From contig NC_134649.1 in assembly GCF_030463565.1 (NCBI RefSeq), positions 30,839,044-30,903,043 on the forward strand: a stretch of DNA of 64,000 bases, in the 5' to 3' direction. Below the pieces are notes generated by a model. That model had not been told where the DNA came from and did no database searches. It was given only the letters and a program-made list of their open reading frames with translations. The translations under genes were made by a program, and so were the position numbers. This DNA comes from Pelecanus crispus. Its lineage: Eukaryota; Chordata; Aves; Pelecaniformes; Pelecanidae. Positions 1 through 7,895 of the stretch are shown here, one piece after another; within the stretch, counting starts at the first letter, position 1, and every line of letters begins with the position of its first letter.

Positions 1-919
1 TGCCAGCCAGCTGCCATCGGGGTCCTCCTGCGGCTCCCCAGCACCGCAGACCACCAGCCCCAGCGCTCGCAGCCAGGCGGCATCAGGGCCATCCCATGGC
101 TCCCCAGTGCTTCAGGGCAGCAGCCGCTCCCGCCCACCTGGGCCTGACCGCACGCGAAACCGCTCCCGGTTGCAGCGTCGGGCCCAAAAGCCCTACAGCC
201 GGCCCACAGGATGCCCTGAGAGCAGCCGCACATCAGCAGCACCCAGTGCTGGGAGCAGCACCGCCAGCCAGGCCGCGCTGGGGCTGGCCCACAGCTCTGC
301 GGCACCCGACACCAGCAGCCCCAGCACCGCCAGCCAGCTGCCATCGGGGCCCTCCTGCGGCTCCCCAGCACCGCAGACCACCAGCCCCAGCGCTCGCAGC
401 CAGGCGGCATCAGGGCCGTCCCACGGCTCCCTGGCACCAGAGACCAGCAGCCCCAGCAATGCGGCATCAGGGCCATCCCACGGCTCCCCAGTGCTTCAGG
501 GCAGCAGCCGCTCCAGCCCACCTGGGCCCGACCGCACGCAAAACCGCTCCCGGTTGCAGCGTCGGGCCCAAAAGCCCTACAGCCGGCCCACGGGATGCCC
601 TGAGAGCAGCCGCACAGCAGCACCCAGTGCTGGGAGCAGCACCGCCAGCCAGGCCGCGCTGGGGCCGTCCCACAGCTCCGCGGCACACGAGACCAGCAGC
701 CCCAGCACCGCCAGCCAGCTGCCATCGGGGCCCTCCTTCGGCTCGCCAGCGCTCCAGAGCAGCAGCCGCTCCAGCCCCCCTGGGCCCGCGCGGATGCGAG
801 AGCGCTCCCACTTGCAACGTCGGGCCCAAACTCCTTACAGCCGGCCCGAACGCCGCCACGGGACCAGCCGTGCGCCGTCCCCGAGTGCTGGCCCTGATCC
901 CCCTCCGCCGGCACAATAA
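1..919 (+). CDS. PHF7: PHF7-like gene, copy 0, 3' part of the last exon only
   Basis: This is the end of a gene whose start lies left of the window. The reading frame enters at base 2 and stays open to the TAA at 917-919. It encodes the Ser/Pro/Arg-rich tail seen in full in the next copy: the end of one 109-residue repeat, then units beginning at 98, 482 and the degenerate terminal unit at 740. The edge falls at the position equivalent to 6976 in copy 1. No zinc-finger exon is visible, so the assignment rests on near identity with the tails of the complete copies. Downstream, base 1018 is A where all later copies have G, and base 2026 is T where all later copies have C, so this copy is slightly distinct. 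Confidence 0.85.
   Translation, partial: ASQLPSGSSCGSPAPQTTSPSARSQAASGPSHGSPVLQGSSRSRPPGPDRTRNRSRLQRRAQKPYSRPTGCPESSRTSAAPSAGSSTASQAALGLAHSSAAPDTSSPSTASQLPSGPSCGSPAPQTTSPSARSQAASGPSHGSLAPETSSPSNAASGPSHGSPVLQGSSRSSPPGPDRTQNRSRLQRRAQKPYSRPTGCPESSRTAAPSAGSSTASQAALGPSHSSAAHETSSPSTASQLPSGPSFGSPALQSSSRSSPPGPARMRERSHLQRRAQTPYSRPERRHGTSRAPSPSAGPDPPPPAQ
98..919 (+). repeat. Tail repeat units of copy 0
   Basis: Units start at 98 (327 bases plus a 57-base Ser/Pro insert), 482 (258 bases) and 740 (degenerate terminal unit). Each begins with Gly-Ser-Pro-Val/Ala-Leu-Gln and carries the basic core PPGPDRTRNRSRLQRR or a variant. Confidence 0.9.
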
Positions 920-920
920 A
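915..920 (+). terminator. Poly(A) signal AATAAA overlapping the stop codon, copy 0
   Basis: The hexamer contains the TAA stop (917-919). A weak GT-rich stretch follows at about 958-970. Confidence 0.75.
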
Positions 921-2888
921 GGTGGCCGTTAATGACTGCAGCGGGAGATGCCACGCGCATGTGTCGCCTTCCTCCTCCTCTCCCTTTCTCGAGGGGCAGC
1001 GTTAGCGGCTGGGCCCAGACAGTTGTCTTCTCCACTGACGGTTGGCAGCACCTTCCCCAGACCTCCCTCCTTGCGGGCTGGCCTTGGCCGGCTCCCCAGC
1101 ACCATGGCCGTGTGCTTCGGGCCTCGCTGGCCCCGCAGCCTGCTCAGTTTCCCCGGGGGAAGTTCACACCCACGCCCGGGACCGGGGGTCTCTGCCCCCG
1201 CCCCCAGGAGGGTGGCCCGGCACGGCCCAGTCGGCGCCGCCACCCATCTCCTGCCAAAGTGGGCTGTGCCCGCCCACGCGCCATGGCCCTCGCGGCTCGC
1301 CCCCCCAAATCACGTGCCCCGGCGCCAGCGATTTTTGACACGCTTCAACTCTGTTTCCTTCTGGACAAGGCTATAACCGACTTCCTATCCTCTAAGTTGC
1401 CTAGCTTAGTGAGAATTGTGGCAAAGCGGCAAAGCTGCTTTTCTCTGAACGTTAAGTTCAGTGTCACATCTGTATTTGTGACATGAAGATTGCTGTAGAT
1501 TGTGTTGCTACAGGAGCCAAAAGGCATTCCCCGTTGCCCAGTTGCGGGCCTTGTTCCCCAACGTGATTGCTGCCGTACCAACTGAAGGCTTCCTTCTTGC
1601 AGTGTAAGCCAAGAAACCCTTTGTAATAGAGATTGCAAACACCCGGCAAGGACTTCACAGAGTTCAGGAGAGTCAGAGCAGTACCTGTTGCTGAGGGCTT
1701 GAGTCCTGTCATACGCCCTCGAGAGCAAAAAAATCACGTGTGCTCTACGGGAGGGTAACAAGGGGCCTGGGAAGTGTCAGTCGTCCAAAAGGATTTCCCT
1801 CCTGTTGGCGACCAGCAGCAAGTACCTTTCTAGTGCAGGCAGGAGAAGAGATTTGGTTGCAGAGTGACTGCTGAACAGCTCCGTGGGAGCTGGCGCAGAG
1901 AGCGAGAAGGCTGAATCAAAGAATGACGGTGACCAAAGCACGAAGGAAATCCCGTGGGGTGGCTGTCCAGATTTGAACAGCCCTCTGCTCTTCAGGCAAA
2001 GTACCGGCGCTCTTACGGTGCAAGCTGATTCCTTAAAGCAGGGAGCAGCTGTCCTCTCTGAGGAAGGCAGGGGAACCTGGGACACCTGATGGGCTCTTCT
2101 GCCAACAAAGAGGCAATGAGGAAGGAAAGGCGGTGCAGAGGGTCCAAAAGAGAACTCGGTGGCAGCACTTTGTCCTTCTGTTCTTGACTGCTGTGATTGG
2201 CAAGACGTGAGGTCTAGACATGGCCAGAACAGGTAGTGCTCTTCAGGGGGACTGCGATGTGGAGCTCCGAGGCACTCCCGGGCAACGGAGCTCGAATGGA
2301 GCTGGCCAAAGAGCTGTGGCCACGCACAGCCTCGCTCTGAACGGAGGAGCTTGTTCCCTGGCACCGCTCACCTCTGCGTGCATCTAGCTAACGGAGATCT
2401 CTAATGCCCTGGCGTCGGCAGGCCGAGCAAAACCTCAGAAAGCCTGGTGAGGAGGAAGCCCTGAGCACCGGAGTTTGGCTTGGAAGGTGGCTGGTAGAAG
2501 CGGACGGCTGAGGACACTCCAAAAGCAGGAGCTGAGGGAGGCAGCCTGGGAAGAAGCCTCTAGTCACTCTCAGCAGCGTCAGCCAGCTCGTATTGTAGAA
2601 GGCCGCCTGGGGGTTTCAGGTGTCTATCTTGGTCCTGAAGGGCATTTTGGACCTGGACTCTCCAATCCTGGATTTCGCATTCCTTTTTGCCTACGCTGGT
2701 TGCGCCTGAGACGCCGTCTGGCTTTTGTCCTGGTGCCGCAGGCGAATTATTGAGAGAAGTCATCGTTGTGGGGTTAACTAAAAGGGTTTCATTAATGATT
2801 AAGCGACGATCAAATGCTCGTTGATCGATGGCTGAATGAAAATCAAATGGTAATCAAACGGTGATCAAGCAATAACTGAACGGCAATT
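920..2888. other. Spacer between copies 0 and 1, no recognisable gene
   Basis: From 920 to about 1340 the sequence is GC-rich with C-rich runs and a CACGTG E-box at 1311-1316. From about 1340 to 2764 it is less GC-rich and holds a second E-box at 1735-1740 in the same AAATCACGTG context. Two adjacent stem-loops lie at 1445-1461 and 1462-1483. Open frames exist on both strands, for example minus 1777-2364 (195 codons), but none resembles a known protein, none has convincing splice context, and conservation between copies proves nothing because the whole unit is nearly identical. Bases 2765-2888 are AT-rich (separate entry). Confidence 0.7.
2765..2888. repeat. AT-rich segment with degenerate ATCAA-type repeats
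   Basis: Motifs such as AATCAAATGG, TAATCAAACGG, TGATCAAGC and TAACTGAACGG follow one another at about 10-12 base spacing, which looks like a decayed minisatellite. A perfect 7-base inverted repeat, CGATCAA (2807-2813) and TTGATCG (2821-2827), surrounds a 7-base loop. The segment ends at the CR1 3' tail. The same segment precedes every copy, at 9740, 16649, 23615, 30581, 37547, 44513, 51479 and 58118. Confidence 0.6.
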
Positions 2889-3150
2889 AGAATCATAGAA
2901 TCATTGAGGTTGGAAAAGACCCTGAAGATCATCGAGCCCAACCGTTAACCTAACGCTACCGAGGCCACCACTAAACCATGTCCCTAAGCGCCGCGTCCAC
3001 ACGTCTTTGAGATACCTCCGGGGGTGCTGACTCAACCGCTTCCCTGGGCAGCCTGTTCCGACGCTTGACAACCCTCGGCCCATCGATCCAGCCTGTCCAG
3101 ATCCCACTGCAGAGCCTTTCTACCCTCAAACAGACCAACACTCGCACCCA
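2889..3150 (-). mobile_element. CR1 LINE 3' fragment upstream of copy 1
   Basis: Read on the minus strand, the element ends at 2889 with the CR1-style octamer tail (plus strand AGAATCATAGAATCATT). The body to about 3075 follows the familiar avian CR1 3' region: GGTTGGAAAAGACC, AAGATCATCGAG, CCAACCGTTAACCTAACG, CACTAAACCATGTCCCTAAG, and CCTGGGCAGCCTGTTC. From about 3076 to 3150 the sequence also looks CR1-derived but joins abruptly, suggesting an internal deletion. This is a short 5'-truncated copy with no coding capacity. It is shared by all units, so it inserted before the array expanded. The upper boundary is approximate. Confidence 0.85.
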
Positions 3151-4149
3151 CCGCCTCCAAAGCTGCCCCACAGCCACGTGCGGCTTCCCACCCCACCAAG
3201 GAGAGGCTCACACTGACTCGGAAAGGCAGTTTATTGCCATGGGAAGAGGCCATTTCCGCCGTGACTCCCCAGCTTGCGGTCCCGCTGCTTTTTCTTCCGG
3301 AGGCAGCACGTCACCAAAGCGCTAAGGAGTTCAGGAGAAAGACGTTGGGCCACCTGCGACATTTAGGCGCCGTCCTGAGGTCCTGTGCTGTGCCCCGGCC
3401 ACCCACCGCGTCCGAGCGGATGGGATGTGTGAGCCCTGCAGGCCAGGCTGCGAGGTCGCTGCCGTCCCCTGTGCCGGGGAGCCCAGAACCGGAGGCAGTC
3501 CTGCAGAGGCAGCCTTACCGGTGCCGCGCAGAGAGGAAGGATCGCCTTCCGCGAGCTGCTGGCAGCGCTCCCCGTGCCGGGGGCAGGAGCAGAGATTTCC
3601 CTTGGCCAGGGCTGGAGCCCTGGAGTCGCACTGCCCAAACAGCACCTTTCGGCCAACAGTGCCGCCCTCGACGGCTGCCCCGGGGGACCCGGCGTTTGAC
3701 TCCGCACTTGCTGCAGGAGCAGCCGCCCCGGTTACGTGGGTGCCGAGGGCTCGGGCCCCCACCTCGGCACTTCACACCCACCCCTGTGAGGCGGGGGCCG
3801 TGTCACAATGGGTGGCAGGTGGCCAAGGGCGGTGGAGATGTCACAGCGGCCACTGTGACCCGCGGGGGCAAGCCCACAGAAAGCAACGCCGGGCTCGGGC
3901 CGTGCGTCAGTGCGACCTGGTGAGGTGAGGAGAGGGCAGGGCAGGGACGGGGCTCGCGCGGGGCTGCCGAGGGAGGAGGGGAGCCCCACGCCTCGGGGCT
4001 CTGGGCCTGTGCTGCCAGCTCGCCCGCGTCTCGCTTCTCCCTCACCCGCCATCCTGCTTCTCCCTCAGAGTCAGCAGAGGAGCATCCGGAGGAGACCCCC
4101 AGCGCCGCTGGGACAGGGTCTCTCCAAACGCTCACCGTTGACGTGCGCC
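3151..4149 (+). promoter_or_regulatory. CpG-rich 5' flank and untranslated leader of copy 1
   Basis: This CpG-rich kilobase leads into the gene and has no clear TATA box. A palindrome, GTCACAG (3840-3846) and CTGTGAC (3853-3859), surrounds six bases, and another GTCACA lies at 3802-3807. A probable untranslated exon ends at one of two overlapping donors (GTGAGG at 3920 or 3925). The leader resumes after a pyrimidine tract and CAG at 4066-4068 and runs 4069-4149 to the start codon. A small upstream ORF (ATG 3808, stop ending 3858) would be in the transcript if it starts before 3808. The transcription start cannot be fixed from sequence. Confidence 0.5.
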
Positions 4150-7100
4150 ATGTCTGCAAGGAAGCGGAAGGCCCCCGACTCGATGGAGCAGGGTGAGAGC
4201 AACGTACCCCTCCCGCAGCCTGGCAGAGGGGTTGCCGGCGCGGTCAGCGTGGGGCCGAGAGCAGCGGCAGGGGGAGGCAGGAGCTCCCCAACCGTGGGCA
4301 CCTGCTGGGACACGCGTGCCTGCAATGCCCCCTTCCTCTCCAAGGCCTCCAGCCCTGCCCATCAGCCAGCTAGGCAGGGACACAGGAGGCCCTTGCGGGC
4401 AATCCCTCAGGGACGCTTGCCCCGGCCCCGCAGAGCTGCTCATCCCCGGTGCCATTTGCTCTCTCCCCCCGCAGCATGCATGCTGTGTCGCCGGGCAGAG
4501 GCTGACCCGGATGTCTGTGGGTGCATGCTGGAGAAGCAAGGACTCTGTGCCCATGTGTTTTGCCTGGTGAGTTCCTCCGGGGCTCCCTCCAGCTTTGCGA
4601 CAGGCACTCCCTGCCACGCTCTCCTTCCTCATCAGCTCCTCGTCCGTTCTCTTCTGCAGTTTTTTGCCAGCGAGCTGTTTCAGCAATGGGGCAAGGAAGT
4701 AGGACTCATGGGATTTCTCCCTGAGGATATTCGACAGACAGTCGAGCGGGCAGCACAGAAGGTGAGGCCCTGACAAGAACAGGGAGATTGGAGCCGGGAG
4801 AGGTTGGCGGGAGCCCAGCCCAGCCCCCAGGAAAGAAACCCCAGCCCTTGCAACCAGCTCTGGGACAAAAGTCTCGCTCCCAGCAGCTCCACAGAGGGAG
4901 GCTCCAGCACAGGAGCCTCGTCCGCCAGGCAGATCTGCGCGGTGTGACCCAGCAGCGGCCGCATCCTGCGCCCTGCCCGGAGGCGTGGGGCTGCCTGTGG
5001 GGGCGCCGAGGCTGCCGCTGATGGGGGCTGCTGTGCTCTTTCCAGCACTGCTTCGTCTGTGGCGAGAGCGGGGCCACCATCGCCTGCCAGGAGACGGGCT
5101 GCGACCGCAGCTTCCATCTCCCCTGTGCCGTGGAGGGTGGATGCGTCACCCAGTTCTTTCCTCAGTACAGGTACCTCCTCTCCCCTCCTCGCCGCTGGCG
5201 GGGAAGGACCCGGCACTTCTCACCTCGCCCGTCCCTTTCCCCTTCCCCCCAGGTCCTTCTGCTGGGAGCACCGCCCAGAGCAGGCAGTGGGGGCGGCTCC
5301 GGAGGAGAACACCACCTGCCTCATCTGCCTGGACCTTGTGGAGGACAGAACGTCCTACGGCACCATGGTGTGCCCAGCGTGCCAACACGCCTGGTTCCAC
5401 AGGGGCTGCATCCAGGTAGGAGCCGCTCCCTCGCCCCCGGGGCACGGCGGGCGCTCAGCAGCACCAGGGCCTCAACTCGTGCTCCTTATGGTACTCCTGC
5501 AGGGACAGGCTGTGAGCGCTGGCTTCTCTTGCTTCCGGTGCCCCCTCTGTAGGGATAAGGATCTCTTCCTCTCGGAAATGCTCGTCATGGGGATCCGAAT
5601 CCCCTTCAGGTTGGTGTCCTTGTGCTCGGCTCACGAGGCAGGAGGGTGCGAGCGCTGTGCCCTGCCAGGGCCTGCCCCTGCAGCCCTGGCCCTCCGCTCT
5701 CCCGTGAGTCTGGGCTTCCGCTTCACGGAGGAGTTGGAAACAGGGCAGCGGGGGGAAGAGCAGGGATGCCCTGCATCTGCCTTACGCCCTGCCGGGCAGC
5801 AGGGGCTCCTCACTTCTCCTTTCTCCATCAGACTGCCATCATGGGAGAACAGCCGTGCATACGCAGCACTAAATGAGAGGCACAGGCGCTGCGATGCCCG
5901 TGAGTGCCTTTGCCCAGGAGGCAGGGAGCAGGCAGAGGAAGAGGGGTGAGTTGCCAAAGCTGCACCCCGCGGCTCTGCACGGGATCTCTGTCTGGCCAAG
6001 GGCTCGAAGCGGCAGGACGAAGAACAAGAGCTCTGCCGGACAAGCCCGTGCTGCCGTCACTTTGTCCTCACAGCCATGAACCCGTGTGCTTCCCCAGGCC
6101 CTGGCAACTGCTCCTGTGCTGCTCCTGCGCTGCCGAGGGCACCCACAGACGCTGCTCCTACTGGAGGAACAGCACGGCCAGCTGGGAGTGCGACAGCTGT
6201 GCTGGCCTGGGCACCGGTAAGAGGCAAAGCAGCCGCGTGCCCCTGGGCTGGGGCCAGGGCCCAGGCGAGTCCTGGCCGCGGGTGCCCAGGGTGGGCTTGG
6301 CAGAGCCTCTCTGCTCCAGGAGGGCTGGGGGCACCGCTCTGGCACCTATCCTGCCCCGGGCCTGGGGGGCCGTGCCCTTGACCTTCCTGCTTCTCCCCTT
6401 ACAGCCTCCGGTCACAGCTCGGAGCTCACCGGCCCCAGCACTGCCAGCCAGTCAGGATCGAGGCCATCCCACAGCTCCCCGGCACCCGAGACCAGCAGCC
6501 CCGGCACCACCAGCCAGGCGGCATCACGGCAGTCTCTTGGATCTCCGGCTCCGGAGGCCAGCAGCCCCAGCAGCCCCAGCACCACCAGCCAGGCAGCATC
6601 GGGGCCATCCCAATGCTCCCTGGCCCCCGAGACCAGCAGCCCCAGCACTGGCAGCCAGGTTGCATCAGGGCCATCCCACGGCTCCCTAGCAACGGAGACC
6701 AGCAGCCCCAGCACTGGTAGCCTGGCGGCATTGGGGCCATCCCATGGCTCCCCAGTGCTTCAGGGCAGCAGCCGCTCCCGCCCACCTGGGCCTGACCGCA
6801 CGCGAAACCGCTCCCGGTTGCAGCGTCGGGCCCAAAAGCCCTACAGCCGTCCCACGGGATGCCCTGAGAGCAGCCGCACATCAGCAGCACCCAGTGCTGG
6901 GAGCAGCACCGCCAGCCAGGCCGCGCTGGGGCCGTCCCACAGCTCCGCGGCACCCGACACCAGCAGCCGCAACGCTGCCAGCCAGCTGCCATCGGGGTCC
7001 TCCTGCGGCTCCCCAGCACCGCAGACCACCAGCCCCAGCGCTCGCAGCCAGGCGGCATCAGGGCCATCCCATGGCTCCCCAGTGCTTCAGGGCAGCAGCC

Positions 7101-7894
7101 GCTCCCGCCCACCTGGGCCTGACCGCACGCGAAACCGCTCCCGGTTGCAGCGTCGGGCCCAAAAGCCCTACAGCCGGCCCACAGGATGCCCTGAGAGCAG
7201 CCGCACATCAGCAGCACCCAGTGCTGGGAGCAGCACCGCCAGCCAGGCCGCGCTGGGGCTGGCCCACAGCTCTGCGGCACCCGACACCAGCAGCCCCAGC
7301 ACCGCCAGCCAGCTGCCATCGGGGCCCTCCTGCGGCTCCCCAGCACCGCAGACCACCAGCCCCAGCGCTCGCAGCCAGGCGGCATCAGGGCCGTCCCACG
7401 GCTCCCTGGCACCAGAGACCAGCAGCCCCAGCAATGCGGCATCAGGGCCATCCCACGGCTCCCCAGTGCTTCAGGGCAGCAGCCGCTCCAGCCCACCTGG
7501 GCCCGACCGCACGCAAAACCGCTCCCGGTTGCAGCGTCGGGCCCAAAAGCCCTACAGCCGGCCCACGGGATGCCCTGAGAGCAGCCGCACAGCAGCACCC
7601 AGTGCTGGGAGCAGCACCGCCAGCCAGGCCGCGCTGGGGCCGTCCCACAGCTCCGCGGCACACGAGACCAGCAGCCCCAGCACCGCCAGCCAGCTGCCAT
7701 CGGGGCCCTCCTTCGGCTCGCCAGCGCTCCAGAGCAGCAGCCGCTCCAGCCCCCCTGGGCCCGCGCGGATGCGAGAGCGCTCCCACTTGCAACGTCGGGC
7801 CCAAACTCCTTACAGCCGGCCCGAACGCCGCCACGGGACCAGCCGTGCGCCGTCCCCGAGTGCTGGCCCTGATCCCCCTCCGCCGGCACAATAA
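4150..7894 (+). CDS. PHF7: PHF7-like PHD-finger protein, copy 1 (784 aa, nine exons)
   Basis: Exons: 4150-4192, 4475-4566, 4660-4761, 5046-5170, 5253-5415, 5503-5609, 5832-5945, 6098-6216, 6405-7894. All introns are GT-AG and the joined frame is open (2355 bases). An extended PHD spans residues 16-127 (C16, C19, H41, C44; C81, C84, C93, C98, H103, C106, C124, H127) and includes GFLPEDI as in human PHF7. A second C4HC3 PHD/RING-like finger has C143, C146, C161, C164, H170, C173, C188, C191. A third PHD has C231, C236, C256, C259, H265, C268, C280, C283. Residues 289-784 are a Ser/Pro/Arg-rich repeat tail absent from human PHF7 (381 aa). No HECT domain is present, which argues against G2E3. Mammalian PHF7 is a nuclear chromatin reader and E3 ubiquitin ligase of male germ cells; that role here is inferred. 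Start choice: first ATG after the leader acceptor, context GCGCCATGT. Copies 1 and 2 carry nine extra bases (Ser-Pro-Ser) near 6570. Confidence 0.85.
6746..7894 (+). repeat. Tail repeat units of copy 1
   Basis: Units start at 6746 (327 bases), 7073 (327 plus a 57-base insert), 7457 (258) and 7715 (degenerate, 180 to the stop). Before them, 6405-6745 is made of shorter Ser/Pro repeats of about 22-24 residues with the core SGPSHGSLAPETSSPST. All spacings are multiples of three, so unit gain or loss keeps the frame. Confidence 0.92.
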
Positions 7895-7895
7895 A
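7890..7895 (+). terminator. Poly(A) signal AATAAA overlapping the stop codon, copy 1
   Basis: The TAA stop at 7892-7894 lies within the hexamer; predicted 3' UTR is only some tens of bases. Confidence 0.75.

Noticed and set aside
932-1486. 184-codon plus-strand open frame just after the poly(A) signal
   Set aside because: It begins in GC-rich spacer beyond the predicted cleavage site and resembles no known protein.
1777-2364. 195-codon minus-strand open frame in the spacer, and a neighbouring 138-codon frame at 1345-1761
   Set aside because: No recognisable domain and no supporting splice or promoter context. Repetition in every unit only reflects recent duplication.
920-2888. Retroviral LTR or other virus-like element in the spacer
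   Set aside because: I saw no terminal repeats, primer-binding site or recognisable viral domain; nothing beyond the CR1 fragment can be named.
2939-2950. MYB-type site CCGTTAAC upstream of the gene, tempting as an A-MYB testis switch
   Set aside because: The sequence is part of the ordinary CR1 3' consensus, so it cannot be read as a selected site without binding data.
6426-7889. 487-codon minus-strand open frame across exon 9, Trp/Cys-rich, present in each copy
   Set aside because: It is the mirror of a GC-rich, stop-poor coding repeat; it has no known similarity or signal of its own, and changes length with the sense-strand repeat.
4150-7894. G2E3 as an alternative identity
   Set aside because: The PHD modules are shared between PHF7 and G2E3, but there is no HECT-type sequence and the C-terminal region is a low-complexity repeat.
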